A DNA stretch of 64,000 nucleotides from Rhodobacter maris (GTDB taxonomy: Bacteria > Pseudomonadota > Alphaproteobacteria > Rhodobacterales > Rhodobacteraceae), in NCBI RefSeq assembly GCF_900217815.1, contig NZ_OBMT01000001.1, positions 1 to 64,000 of the forward strand, in the 5' to 3' direction. The notes beneath the pieces were generated by a model. The model was given only the letters and a program-made list of their open reading frames with translations. It ran no database searches and was not told where the DNA came from. Made by a program: the position numbers and the translations under genes. Shown piece by piece: positions 8,627 to 17,415 of this stretch (position 1 is the stretch's first letter; each line of letters starts with the position of its first letter).

Positions 8627-9382
8627 TCAGCCGAACTCTGCCAGCGCCGGGAACGTGTCGAGGATCCAGAACGAGAAATCCGAAAGCGCCCCCGTCAGCA
8701 TGAACAGCCCGACCGTCCAGAGCAGCAGGCCCGAGATTTTCTCGATCCGGCCCATGTTGCGGCGCATGAAGGCCATGGCACCGCCAAGGCTCGGGAAGAA
8801 GGCGGCGACGATGAGGAAGGGCAAGCCCAGCCCCGCGGCGTAAACGGCCAGCAGCGCCATGCCGCGGCCGATTCCCCCTTCCATCATCGCGAGCGAGGCG
8901 ATGGTGCCCAGCACCGGACCCAGACAGGGGGTCCAGCCGAAAGCGAAAGCGAGGCCGAGCAGATAAGCGCCAAAGGCCGAACCGCCGCGGTCTCCGGTAT
9001 CGACCCGCAGCTCTCGGTCAAGAAATCCGATTCGGTAGATGCCAAGAAAATGTGCCCCGAAAATCATCACCACAACGCCCGCGACCTTGCCCAGAGTGTC
9101 GCGCGCACCGCCCATCGCCTGACCGAGCGCCGAGGCGCCAAGACCGATGATCAGGAACACCGTCGAGAGGCCGAGAACGAAGAAAAGCGCTGCCATCAGC
9201 ACCCGGCCCCGCGCCGCAGCCTTGCCCGCGCCCATCTCGCTCACCGTCACCCCGCCCATATAGGCCAGATAGGGCGGCACGATCGGCAGCACGCAGGGGC
9301 TCAGAAACGAGATCACCCCCGCCACGAAAGCGGCGAAGGCGGCAGGCAGGAAGGCTGCATCGATGATGTCGATCCCGAACAT
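8627..9382 (-). CDS. ccdA: Cytochrome c biogenesis protein CcdA
   Basis: A 251-residue membrane protein of the CcdA/DsbD-transmembrane family, with about six helices. The two redox cysteines lie in SPCVLP (first helix) and TPCLGP, as in CcdA. It passes reducing equivalents from cytoplasmic thioredoxin to periplasmic thiol proteins needed for haem attachment to c-type cytochromes. It starts with ATG at 9382, 92 bases from the divergent tusA-like gene, so the two may share a promoter region. Confidence 0.92.
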   Translation of the reverse strand: MFGIDIIDAAFLPAAFAAFVAGVISFLSPCVLPIVPPYLAYMGGVTVSEMGAGKAAARGRVLMAALFFVLGLSTVFLIIGLGASALGQAMGGARDTLGKVAGVVVMIFGAHFLGIYRIGFLDRELRVDTGDRGGSAFGAYLLGLAFAFGWTPCLGPVLGTIASLAMMEGGIGRGMALLAVYAAGLGLPFLIVAAFFPSLGGAMAFMRRNMGRIEKISGLLLWTVGLFMLTGALSDFSFWILDTFPALAEFG

Positions 9383-9474
9383 GGCGCTTTCCTAGCAGGC
9401 CCGGGGCGATGCGTCATCCGGCAAAACCTCACATTGCCGTGGACAGGGCGGTACCGCAGCGTTAGGGCAAGCCC

Positions 9475-9750
9475 ATGTCCACGCCCCCCGCCCTCATGCT
9501 CGATCTGCGCGGCCTGCTGTGCCCGCTGCCCGTGCTGCGCCTGCGCAAGGCGCTGCTCGCCCTCCCCGAGGGGGCAGTGGTGGAGATGCGCGCGACCGAC
9601 CGCGCAAGCTGGATCGACGTGCCGCATTTTTGCGCTCATGCCGGGCACCGGCTGATCAGCGCCGAAGAGTCCGAAGGCGTGCTCCTTTATCGGATCGCGC
9701 GCGGCCCCGCCCGCTCCGCGCAGGGCGGATCTGGCGCGACGGGCCTCTGA
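9475..9750 (+). CDS. TusA/SirA-family sulfur carrier protein
   Basis: A 91-residue protein with the TusA signature: beta strand MLDLRGLLCPLPVLRLRKAL with the sulfur-binding Cys in the CPLP motif near residue 17, then the small alpha/beta fold. Such proteins relay persulfide sulfur for tRNA thiolation, molybdenum cofactor or sulfur oxidation. The last 15-20 residues (GPARSAQGGSGATGL) look unstructured. It is divergent from ccdA, which suggests a thiol or sulfur theme, but the exact partner cannot be told. Family assignment is firm; the name tusA itself is not assured because several paralogues usually exist. Confidence 0.82.
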   Translation: MSTPPALMLDLRGLLCPLPVLRLRKALLALPEGAVVEMRATDRASWIDVPHFCAHAGHRLISAEESEGVLLYRIARGPARSAQGGSGATGL

Positions 9751-9831
9751 CCCGGGCGTTGAAGCCGGAATTTCGCCCGACCGCGCGGGCTCAGATCTGG
9801 AAGCCGCGCTCCGGACCTCCGGAGATTGCCC

Positions 9832-10704
9832 CTATTTCCGGCCGCGGAAGAAGCGCGCCCGTTCATAGAGTGCTTCGAGGCGGCGCATGCGGGCCGCCGT
9901 CGTCTCCCAGGTCAGATCCTGCACCGCCGCCATCAGCGTCTCGACGATGAGCTGGATTGCCACTGTGCTGTCCCAGGCGGAGGGCACTTCGACCTGCGCC
10001 GAGAGCCGGATCCTTGCATGCGCCGCAGCGGGGCTTACCCAGGGGTCGGTGACCAGCACCACCTCGGCCCCCTGCTCTGCCGCCAGTTCCACAAGTTGCA
10101 ACACGGCGTTCTCGTAACGGCGGATGTCGAAGACCAATAGCACATCGCCACGCCCGATTTCGAGAAGCGCGGGCGGCCAGGCGTTCGAGACCGGCATCAA
10201 AAGCTCCACCTGCGGCCGGATCACCTTCATATGGGTGACGAAATATTCCGCCATCGCCAGCGTGATCCGCCCCCCCGTCGCGAAGATCTTGCGGTTCGGG
10301 TCTGCAAGCAGCGCCGCCGCCGCATCAAAATCTGTCTGCTCGATCTGCGCAAGCGTAGCCTGAAGATTGGCCATCACCGCATCGGCGAAGCGGTTCAGAA
10401 CATGGCCCTCGGGCGCCTGCGCTGCCCAGCGGTCGTGCTTCGCCAAAGGCCCGACGAGGCGCGATTCCAGCTCGTCGCGGACCGCGCCCTGAAGCCCCGG
10501 ATAGCCGCCATAGCCCATCTTCTGCGCCAGCCGCACCACAGTGGGCGAACTCACCTCGGCCGCACGTGCAAGCTGGGTAACCGAGCCCAGCAGCGCCACC
10601 GGGTAATGGCGCAGGATATGGCTGGCCAACTGGCGCTCTGCCCGTGTCATCGTGGCAATTGCGCCCCGCAGCTCCTCCTCGATCGTGCATCGCTCTGCTG
10701 CCAA
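9832..10704 (-). CDS. MurR/RpiR-family transcriptional regulator
   Basis: A 290-residue regulator: N-terminal helix-turn-helix (about 20-80, with RAAEVSSPTVVRLAQKMGYGGYPG) and a C-terminal SIS sugar-phosphate-type domain (from about residue 120, IFATGGRITLAMAEYF). I propose a TTG start at 10704, preceded by GAGGAG at about eight bases; it gives the usual family length. The longer frame starting at an ATG near 10778 would run through a likely operator. It is divergent from the N-formylglutamate amidohydrolase/TRAP cluster and probably controls it; an SIS domain usually binds a phosphosugar, but members next to amino acid genes are known to sense other ligands. Confidence 0.85.
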   Translation of the reverse strand: MAAERCTIEEELRGAIATMTRAERQLASHILRHYPVALLGSVTQLARAAEVSSPTVVRLAQKMGYGGYPGLQGAVRDELESRLVGPLAKHDRWAAQAPEGHVLNRFADAVMANLQATLAQIEQTDFDAAAALLADPNRKIFATGGRITLAMAEYFVTHMKVIRPQVELLMPVSNAWPPALLEIGRGDVLLVFDIRRYENAVLQLVELAAEQGAEVVLVTDPWVSPAAAHARIRLSAQVEVPSAWDSTVAIQLIVETLMAAVQDLTWETTAARMRRLEALYERARFFRGRK

Positions 10705-10762
10705 AACGGGCGCTCCTCGCCTTTGACGCGAAATCGCGCCCCGAACAGATTGTAACAGAATT

Positions 10763-10779
10763 ATCATTCCTGAAATGAT
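10763..10779. promoter_or_regulatory. Candidate RpiR operator palindrome
   Basis: ATCATTCCTGAAATGAT is a perfect 6-base inverted repeat (ATCATT/AATGAT) around five bases, in the AT-richer gap between the divergent regulator and the catabolic cluster. RpiR-family sites often contain GAAAT/ATTTC-like arms. On the minus strand GATAAT overlaps the palindrome and could be a -10 element for the regulator gene. Placement is seen; binding is inferred. Confidence 0.4.
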
Positions 10780-10852
10780 GTTGACAGTTTCGACGCCCCG
10801 GTCAAGCCTGATCCCGGACAGATCGAAGAATCGACGCCGACGGGGAGACGCT

Positions 10853-11623
10853 GTGGAAGAAAAGACGGAAGGCGCGGTCGTCATCGAAGGACGCGCGGCC
10901 CCGGGGCCGTTCGTTTTCGTGTGCGAACATGCCGTGAATGCTTTCCCGGCGCGCTGGGGCGCGCTCGGGCTCGACGCCGCAACACGCGAAAGCCATGCCG
11001 CCTGGGATCCGGGCGCGCTCGGCCTTGCAAGAGCGCTCGCGGCCCGCCTGCAGTCTCCGCTGGTGCGCGCCACCCATTCTCGGCTGATCTACGATCTGAA
11101 CCGCCCGCCGCACTCCAAAGGTGCGATGCCTGCGCGCTCGGAGATCTATGAGATCCCGGGCAACAGGGCGGTGACGCCCGAAGAGCGGCTCGCCCGTACC
11201 GAGGCGCTTTACATTCCCTTCCATGCGGAATTGCGCGCTTTGCTCGCCCAGAAGCTCGCGCGCGGAGAGCGGCCCCTCCTCGTCACCGTGCATTCCTTTA
11301 CTCCGGTCTGGCACGGGCAGCCACGCGCGGTCGAATGCGGCATCATCCACGATGCCGATCCGAGCCTTGCCGAAGCCGTACTCGCCGAGGCCTGCGGGCA
11401 GACCGGCCTCGATTCCCGGCTCAACGAGCCCTATAGTGCCGCTGACGAAGTCACCCATACGCTGGCCTTGCAGGCGACGCCGCTCGGTCTGAAGAACGTG
11501 ATGCTGGAGTTGCGCAATGATCTGATTGCCGATGCGCCCGCTCAAGAGGCGATGGCGGACCGGCTGAGCGCCGTGCTGCGTGCCGCAGCGAGTGCGCTCG
11601 CGCAGCGCGGGGAGGTTACCTGA
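10853..11623 (+). CDS. N-formylglutamate amidohydrolase family protein
   Basis: A 256-residue metallohydrolase of the HutG-type FGase family. Motifs are CEHAVNAFP (metal-binding Glu-His) near residue 23, HSRLIYDLNRP, and TVHSFTPVW near residue 145. The GTG start at 10853 follows GGGGAG; the ATG at 10775 would lie inside the promoter region. Its stop overlaps the DctQ ATG, so it is the first gene of the operon. In histidine breakdown this family releases formate from N-formylglutamate, but no hut genes are present, and the setting suggests it may hydrolyse a gamma-glutamyl amide instead. That specificity is inference. Confidence 0.85.
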   Translation: MEEKTEGAVVIEGRAAPGPFVFVCEHAVNAFPARWGALGLDAATRESHAAWDPGALGLARALAARLQSPLVRATHSRLIYDLNRPPHSKGAMPARSEIYEIPGNRAVTPEERLARTEALYIPFHAELRALLAQKLARGERPLLVTVHSFTPVWHGQPRAVECGIIHDADPSLAEAVLAEACGQTGLDSRLNEPYSAADEVTHTLALQATPLGLKNVMLELRNDLIADAPAQEAMADRLSAVLRAAASALAQRGEVT

Positions 11624-12129
11624 TGCCGCGGTTTCTGGTGACTTACGTCCATTTCATCGAAGCCGTGACCCGTCGGCTCGGGCGCTTCGCCATGTATCTG
11701 CTTTATGTGATGATGGCGATCATGGTCTGGTCGATGATCACCAAATTCGCCCATATCCCCGCGCTCTGGACGCTCGAGATGGCGCAGTTCACGCTGGTGG
11801 CCTATTACATGCTCGGCGCGCCCTGGACGATGCAATCCGAGGTCAATGTGCGGATGGACCTCGTCTATGCGCGCTTCACCCACAAGGGGCGCGCGCTCAC
11901 CGATGCGCTCACCGTCTTCTTCCTGATGACCTATCTCGGCATCATGCTTTATGGCGCCTTTGACTCGACGGTCTATTCCTTCGAGGTGGGCGAACGGAAC
12001 CCGACCGCCTGGCGCCCCGTGCTCTGGCCCTTGAAGACGATCATCACTTTCAGCTTCGCGTTGATGCTCCTGCAAGCCACCGCGCTTCTGATCCGCGACA
12101 TTGCCACGCTGCGCGGGGAGAAGATCTGA
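11623..12129 (+). CDS. TRAP transporter small membrane subunit (DctQ family)
   Basis: A 168-residue protein with four predicted helices, matching the DctQ subunit of tripartite ATP-independent periplasmic transporters. The GAPWTMQSEVNVRMDL stretch near residues 65-80 resembles the usual VRVD motif region of DctQ. It overlaps both the amidohydrolase stop and the DctM start by four bases or less (ATGA, TGATGG), showing tight translational coupling. It joins the large subunit in the inner membrane and is needed for sodium-driven uptake of the ligand delivered by the DctP-type protein. Confidence 0.9.
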   Translation: MPRFLVTYVHFIEAVTRRLGRFAMYLLYVMMAIMVWSMITKFAHIPALWTLEMAQFTLVAYYMLGAPWTMQSEVNVRMDLVYARFTHKGRALTDALTVFFLMTYLGIMLYGAFDSTVYSFEVGERNPTAWRPVLWPLKTIITFSFALMLLQATALLIRDIATLRGEKI

Positions 12130-13454
12130 TGGACCACAACACCATAGCGATCCTGATGTTCTCCTCGCTGCTCCTCATGATGATCACCGGGCAGCGGGTG
12201 TTTGGCGCGATCGGCTTTGTCGCGGTGATCGCCGCACTCACGCTCTGGGGGCCGGGCGGCACCGACATGGGCTTCTCGGCCGTCATGAAGCTGATGAAAT
12301 GGACACCGCTCCTCACCCTGCCGATGTTCGTTTTCATGGGCTATGTGATGAGCGAGAGCCGCCTCGCGGAAGACCTTTACCGGATGTTCCACGTCTGGTT
12401 TGGCCCCCTGCCCGGCGGGCTTGCCATTGGCACGATCCTTTTGATGGTGCTGATCTCGGCGATGAACGGGCTCTCTGTCGCGGGGATGGCGATTGGCGCG
12501 ACCATCGCCCTGCCGGAGCTGATGCGGCGCAACTACGACAAGCTGATGATCTCGGGGGTGATCCAGGCGGGCTCCTCGCTGGGCATCCTGATCCCGCCCT
12601 CGGTGGTGCTGGTGCTGTTTGCGCTGATCGCGCGCCAACCGGTCTCCAACCTCTGGCTTGCCGGCGTTGGCCCAGGCCTTCTGATGGCGGTGATGTTCAT
12701 CCTTTACATCATGCTGCGCACTTGGCTGAACCCGAAGCTCGCGCCGCGGATGAGCCAGGAGGAACGCGCCTCGATCCCGCGGGCGGAAAAATACAAACTC
12801 CTGCGCGCGGGCCTGCTGCCGATCTTCATCTTTGCCGCGATGATGGTGCCCTTTCTGAACGGCTGGGCGAGCCTCACCGAGGCCTCGGTGGTGGGGGTGG
12901 CCGCCACCGTGCTCGTGGCCGTGCTCAAGGGCCGGTTCTCGAAACATGTCTTTGAAGTTGCCACGAAGCAGACGCTGCATATCACCGTGATGTTCATGCT
13001 GATCATCACCGCCGCGCTCTCTTTTGGAGCGGTGTTTGATGGCCTTGGCGCGGGCCGCGCGATCCAGAATTTCTTCACCTCCGATCTCGGCCTCGCGCCC
13101 TGGCAGATCCTCGTGCTGATGCAGTTGAGCTTCCTCTTCATGGGGATGTTTCTGGACGATACCGCGATGCTGGTCATCGTGGCGCCGGTCTTTGTCAGCC
13201 TTGCAAAGGCGCTCGGCTTCGATCTGATCTGGTATGGCGTGCTCTATACCATAACCTGCCAGATCGCCTATCTGACGCCGCCCTTCGGCTATAACCTGTT
13301 TCTGATGAAGGCGCTGGCCCCGCCTGAATTCACCCTTCCGGTGATCTATCGCTCGGTCCTGCCCTTCGTGCTGGTGATGGTCTTCACGCTTGTGATGATC
13401 ATGGTGTTTCCCGAAATCGCGCTCTGGCTGCCGCAAACGGTGCTTGGGCGCTGA
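12129..13454 (+). CDS. TRAP transporter large membrane subunit (DctM family)
   Basis: A 441-residue integral membrane protein with about twelve helices and the DctM-family features FMGYVMSESRLAEDLY, AMNGLSVAGMAIGATIALPEL and GSSLGILIPPSVVL. It is the sodium-coupled permease of a TRAP system. It starts four bases before the end of the DctQ gene and is followed after 45 bases by the binding protein, with a small CCCCG-AA-CGGGG hairpin in the gap and an AAGGAGAG ribosome-binding site. The substrate is set by the binding protein. Confidence 0.92.
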   Translation: MDHNTIAILMFSSLLLMMITGQRVFGAIGFVAVIAALTLWGPGGTDMGFSAVMKLMKWTPLLTLPMFVFMGYVMSESRLAEDLYRMFHVWFGPLPGGLAIGTILLMVLISAMNGLSVAGMAIGATIALPELMRRNYDKLMISGVIQAGSSLGILIPPSVVLVLFALIARQPVSNLWLAGVGPGLLMAVMFILYIMLRTWLNPKLAPRMSQEERASIPRAEKYKLLRAGLLPIFIFAAMMVPFLNGWASLTEASVVGVAATVLVAVLKGRFSKHVFEVATKQTLHITVMFMLIITAALSFGAVFDGLGAGRAIQNFFTSDLGLAPWQILVLMQLSFLFMGMFLDDTAMLVIVAPVFVSLAKALGFDLIWYGVLYTITCQIAYLTPPFGYNLFLMKALAPPEFTLPVIYRSVLPFVLVMVFTLVMIMVFPEIALWLPQTVLGR

Positions 13455-13499
13455 GCCAAAACGACCCCGAACGGGGCGCCCCACAACAAGGAGAGAAAG

Positions 13500-14537
13500 A
13501 TGACGACGACGAGACGGAAGTTCCTCACCACCGGTGCGGTGGGTGCCGCTGCGGCGGCCGGGCTCGCGGCCCCGGCGCGCGCCTCCGAAACGATCAAATG
13601 GCGCCTGCAAACCTATGCGGGCCCCGCCCTTGCCGAGGAAGTGGTGAAGCCCGCAATCGAGGCGTTCAACACCATCGCCAATGGCCAGATGGAGATTGAG
13701 CTTTACACCTCCGACCAGCTCGTGCCGACGGGCGAGCTGTTCCGCGCGATGCAGAACGGCACCATCGACGCGGTGCAATCGGATGACGACTCGATGGCCT
13801 CCCCCACCGAAGTGACGGTGTTCGGCGGCTATTTCCCGTTCGCCTTGAGGTATTCGCTCGACGTTCCCGCGCTCTTCAACGTCTATGGTCTGAAAGAGAT
13901 CTGGGAAGAAGAATATGCCAAGGTTGGCATCAAGCACATCTCGGCAGGCTCGTGGGATCCTTGCAACTTCAACATGAAGGAGCCGGTGAACTCGCTTGAT
14001 GACCTCAAGGGCAAGCGCGTCTTCACCTTCCCGACCGCGGGGCGCTTCCTCGCGCAATTCGGCGTCATTCCGGTGACGATCCCGTGGGAAGATGTGGAAG
14101 TGGCGCTGCAAACCGGCGAACTCGACGGCCTCGCCTGGTCGGGGATCACCGAGGATTACACCTCGGGCTGGTCGAAAGTGGCGCCCTACTTCCTCACCAA
14201 CAACATCTCGGGCGCCTGGATTGGCCACTTCTTTGCCAATATGGAGCGCTGGAACGCGGTGCCCGCCCATCTGCAACAGCTGCTGCAGACCTGCTTTGAT
14301 CAGTCGCATTACCACCGCCAATGGTGGTACTGGGCGGGCGAAGCCAAGCTCCGCGTCGAGGGCCCCGACATGACCCTGACCTCGCTTCCGGCCGAGGATT
14401 ATGCCAAGCTCGAAGAGGCCGCGCACAAGTTCTGGGACGAGATCGCCGCCGAAAGCCCGCTCAAGGCGAAGGTCGTGGAGATCATCCGCAAATACAACGA
14501 CACGATGATGAAGGCCGGCGTGCCCTACCGCTATTGA
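13500..14537 (+). CDS. TRAP transporter substrate-binding protein (DctP family), Tat-exported
   Basis: A 345-residue periplasmic receptor. The first 30 residues are a twin-arginine signal (TTRRKFLTT, then an alanine-rich core ending PARA). The mature part has the DctP layout, with ELYTSDQLVPTGELFRAMQNGTIDAVQ and the later KRVFTFPTAGRFLAQFG around the ligand arginine region. AGGAGAG lies just before the ATG. Typical ligands are carboxylates; the many aromatic residues near SAGSWDPCNF and HYHRQWWYWAGE suggest a larger or amine-containing ligand, but this is only inference. Tat export is a little unusual for TRAP receptors yet common in this phylum. Confidence 0.92.
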   Translation: MTTTRRKFLTTGAVGAAAAAGLAAPARASETIKWRLQTYAGPALAEEVVKPAIEAFNTIANGQMEIELYTSDQLVPTGELFRAMQNGTIDAVQSDDDSMASPTEVTVFGGYFPFALRYSLDVPALFNVYGLKEIWEEEYAKVGIKHISAGSWDPCNFNMKEPVNSLDDLKGKRVFTFPTAGRFLAQFGVIPVTIPWEDVEVALQTGELDGLAWSGITEDYTSGWSKVAPYFLTNNISGAWIGHFFANMERWNAVPAHLQQLLQTCFDQSHYHRQWWYWAGEAKLRVEGPDMTLTSLPAEDYAKLEEAAHKFWDEIAAESPLKAKVVEIIRKYNDTMMKAGVPYRY

Positions 14538-14544
14538 TCCGGTC

Positions 14545-14566
14545 GGGCCGGGAGCAATCCCGGCCC
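14545..14566 (+). terminator. Intercistronic hairpin after the TRAP receptor gene
   Basis: GGGCCGGGA-GCAA-TCCCGGCCC forms a perfect 9-bp stem with a GCAA tetraloop eight bases after the DctP stop codon. There is no T-run, so it is more likely an attenuator or a 3'-end stabiliser keeping receptor mRNA abundant than a full terminator. Genes continue in the same direction 50 bases later. Confidence 0.6.
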
Positions 14567-14616
14567 TGCCCCACCCCGACGCGGCGGCAGAACCGCGCTT
14601 TTGACTGGAGGACAAG

Positions 14617-15981
14617 ATGCCCGCTAACCTGACCTTCGACGCGCTCAAGACGGCCGTCGCCTCGGGCGAGATCGACACGGTGATCGCCTGTATCTGCGAC
14701 ATGCAGGGAAGGTTGCAGGGCAAACGCTTCCACGCGCGGCATTTCGTCGAGAGCGCCTGGGAGGAAACGCATTGCTGCAACTACCTGCTGGCGACCGACA
14801 TGGAGATGATCACCGTGCCGGGCTACAAATCGTCGAGCTGGGCGCGCGGCTATGGCGATTACGTCATGAAGCCCGATCTCGCCACCCTGCGGCGCCTTCC
14901 TTGGGTGCCGGCCACGGCGCTCGTGATGTGCGACGTGCTCGACCATCACACGCATGAGATGGTGCCGCATGCGCCCCGCACCGTGCTCAAGCGCCAGATC
15001 GAGCGCGCGCAGGCGATGGGCTTTGCGCCGATGATGGCGACCGAACTCGAATTCTTCCTCTTCGAGGAGAGCTATCCCCAGCTCTTCGACGCGGGCTATC
15101 CGCTGCCCACACCGATGGGGCGCTACAACATCGACTATTCGCTGATGGGCACCGCGCGGGACGAAAAGGTCATGCGCGACATCCGCAACCATCTCTATGC
15201 CGCGGGCATTCCGATCGAATGCTCGAAGGGCGAGGCAGAGGCGGGGCAGGAAGAGGTCAATGCGAAATATTCCGACGCGCTCGACACCGCCGACATGCAC
15301 ACGCTGATCAAGCTCGGGGTGAAGGAGATCGCGCAAAGCCACGGCGCCTCCGCCACCTTCATGGCGAAATATGACCACCGCAAGGCGGGCTCGTCGAGCC
15401 ACATCCACCAGTCGCTCTGGAAGGATGGCGCGAACGTCTTTTATGACCCGAAGGCCGAGCATGGCATGAGCGCGATCATGCGCCATTTCCTCGCCGGACA
15501 GCTCGCCTTCTCGCGCGAACTGAGCTATTTCCTCGCGCCCTATGTCAACAGCTACAAGCGCTTCTGCGTCGGCATGTTCGCCCCGACGAAAGCGGTCTGG
15601 TCACTCGACAACCGCACCGCAGGTTACCGGATCTGCGGCGAGAACACCAAATCCGTCCGCGTCGAATGCCGGATCGGCGGCGCCGATCTCAACCCCTATC
15701 TGGCCTGTGCAGCGCTTCTGGCCGCCGGGCTTGAGGGGATCGAGCAGATGCTCGAGCCCGGCGATCCGGTTTCGGGCGATCTCTATCAGGCGCAAACCGC
15801 GCCCGAAGTGCCGCGCTCGCTGATCGAGGCGGCCGAGGCGCTAAAAGATTCGGCCTTCCTGACCCGGGTTCTGGGCGCGGAAGTGGTCGAGCACTATTAT
15901 CATGCCGCGCGCTGGGAGATCGAGGAGAGCCTGCGCGCCGTGACCGATTTCGAACGCCATCGCGGCTTCGAGCGCGCCTGA
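14617..15981 (+). CDS. Glutamine-synthetase-like ligase (probable gamma-glutamylamide synthetase)
   Basis: A 454-residue member of the glutamine synthetase fold outside the GlnA core group, similar in type to PuuA/GlnT gamma-glutamyl ligases. The N-terminal beta-grasp domain (about 1-100) precedes the catalytic domain with ATELEFFLFEE (metal Glu), GEAEAGQEEVNAKYSDAL, GSSSHIHQSLW and VRVECRIGGADLNPYLA. GGAGG lies before the ATG at 14617. These enzymes join glutamate to an amine using ATP. Placement between an amine-compatible TRAP system and two dehydrogenases argues for gamma-glutamylation of an amine or amino alcohol rather than ammonium assimilation. The acceptor amine is unknown. Confidence 0.85.
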   Translation: MPANLTFDALKTAVASGEIDTVIACICDMQGRLQGKRFHARHFVESAWEETHCCNYLLATDMEMITVPGYKSSSWARGYGDYVMKPDLATLRRLPWVPATALVMCDVLDHHTHEMVPHAPRTVLKRQIERAQAMGFAPMMATELEFFLFEESYPQLFDAGYPLPTPMGRYNIDYSLMGTARDEKVMRDIRNHLYAAGIPIECSKGEAEAGQEEVNAKYSDALDTADMHTLIKLGVKEIAQSHGASATFMAKYDHRKAGSSSHIHQSLWKDGANVFYDPKAEHGMSAIMRHFLAGQLAFSRELSYFLAPYVNSYKRFCVGMFAPTKAVWSLDNRTAGYRICGENTKSVRVECRIGGADLNPYLACAALLAAGLEGIEQMLEPGDPVSGDLYQAQTAPEVPRSLIEAAEALKDSAFLTRVLGAEVVEHYYHAARWEIEESLRAVTDFERHRGFERA

Positions 15982-16026
15982 GTTCAAGGTTTTGCGGGGC
16001 CGGAGGGGCCCCAGAGGAAGGTCGAC

Positions 16027-17415
16027 ATGACGAAGATGATCCAGTGTATCTCGCCCGTGGACGGGCGGGTCTATGCCGAGCGCCCGGCCTTGAGCCTTGC
16101 CGAGGCGGAAGACATGGCCGCGCGCGCCCGCGCCGCGCAGCCCGCCTGGGCCGCGCGCCCGCTTGAGGAGCGCATCGCGCTCGTCAAGGCCGGGGTGGCG
16201 AAGCTCAACGAGATGAAGGAGCGCGTGGTCGAGGAGCTTGCCTGGCAAATGGGCCGCCCCACTCGCTTTGGCGGCGAGTTCGGCGGCGTCAATGACCGCA
16301 CCGCCTATATGTCTGAAATTGCGGAGAAATCGCTTGCGCCGATGATGGTGGAAGAGAGCGAGAAGTTCCGCCGCTATATCGCGCGCGAGCCGGTGGGCGT
16401 GGTCTTCATCATCGCGCCCTGGAACTACCCCTACCTCACCACGATCAACACGCTTGTTCCCGCGCTGATCGCGGGCAATACGGTCGTGCTCAAGCACGCC
16501 ACCCAAACCATGCTGGTGGGCGAGCGCCTCGCCGAGGCCTTCCATGCTGCGGGCGTGCCGGAGGATGTGTTCCAGAACGTCTACCTCACCCATGACGTGA
16601 CCGAGGCGCTGATCGGCGGGCGTGCCTTCAACTTCATCAACTTCACCGGCTCGGTGAATGGCGGTGCCACGATCGAACGCGCGGCGGCGGGCACCTTTGC
16701 CGGCGTCGGGCTCGAACTCGGCGGGAAAGACCCCGGCTATGTGATGGACGACGCCGACCTCGACGCCGCAGTCGACAGCCTGATGGACGGGGCGATGTTC
16801 AACGCGGGCCAGTGCTGCTGCGGCATCGAGCGGATCTATGTGCACGAAAGCCTTTACGACGCCTTCGTCGAAAAAGCCGTGGCCTGGGTCAAGGCGCTGA
16901 AACTCGGCAATCCCTTCGAGCCCGAAAGCACGCTCGGGCCGATGGCGAACAAGCGCTTTGCCGCGCTCGTGCGCGAGCAGATCGCCGAAGCGGTGGCAGA
17001 GGGCGCCGAGGCGCTGATCGACCCCGCGCTTTTCCCCGCCGATGACGGCGGCGCCTATCTCGCGCCGCAGATCCTCGTGAACGTCAACCACGAGATGCGG
17101 GTGATGCGCGAAGAAAGCTTCGGCCCCGTGGTCGGCATCATGTCGGTCAAGGACGACGAGGAAGCGATTGCCGCGATGAACGACAGCCCCTACGGGCTGA
17201 CCTGCTCGCTCTGGACGGCAAACCCCGACCGCGCCGCCGAGATCGGCGCGCGCGTCGAAACGGGCACCGTGTTCATGAACCGCTGCGACTATCTCGATCC
17301 GGCCTTGTGCTGGACCGGCTGCAAGGATACCGGGCGCGGCGCCGCGCTCTCGGTTCTGGGCTACCAATCGGTCACGCGGCCGAAATCCTACCATCTCAAG
17401 AAGGTGACGAAATGA
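16027..17415 (+). CDS. NAD(P)-dependent aldehyde dehydrogenase
   Basis: A 462-residue aldehyde dehydrogenase of the usual length. It has the cofactor region IAPWNYPYLT near residue 135, GSVNGGATIER, LELGGKDPGYV with the catalytic Glu near 235, and FNAGQCCCG with the nucleophilic Cys near 270. ATG at 16027 follows GAGGAAGG. The stop overlaps the alcohol dehydrogenase start by four bases (ATGA). It probably oxidises the aldehyde produced by that dehydrogenase, possibly as a gamma-glutamyl derivative made by the ligase upstream. Confidence 0.9.
   Translation: MTKMIQCISPVDGRVYAERPALSLAEAEDMAARARAAQPAWAARPLEERIALVKAGVAKLNEMKERVVEELAWQMGRPTRFGGEFGGVNDRTAYMSEIAEKSLAPMMVEESEKFRRYIAREPVGVVFIIAPWNYPYLTTINTLVPALIAGNTVVLKHATQTMLVGERLAEAFHAAGVPEDVFQNVYLTHDVTEALIGGRAFNFINFTGSVNGGATIERAAAGTFAGVGLELGGKDPGYVMDDADLDAAVDSLMDGAMFNAGQCCCGIERIYVHESLYDAFVEKAVAWVKALKLGNPFEPESTLGPMANKRFAALVREQIAEAVAEGAEALIDPALFPADDGGAYLAPQILVNVNHEMRVMREESFGPVVGIMSVKDDEEAIAAMNDSPYGLTCSLWTANPDRAAEIGARVETGTVFMNRCDYLDPALCWTGCKDTGRGAALSVLGYQSVTRPKSYHLKKVTK

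Noticed and set aside
6225-8843. 872-residue plus-strand frame opposite mrcA
   Set aside because: Shadow of the PBP1A gene; mrcA has all catalytic motifs on the other strand.
11973-14780. 935-residue minus-strand frame across the TRAP genes
   Set aside because: It lies opposite three clear transporter genes and reads as His/Arg/Gly/Asp-rich shadow sequence with no recognisable domain.
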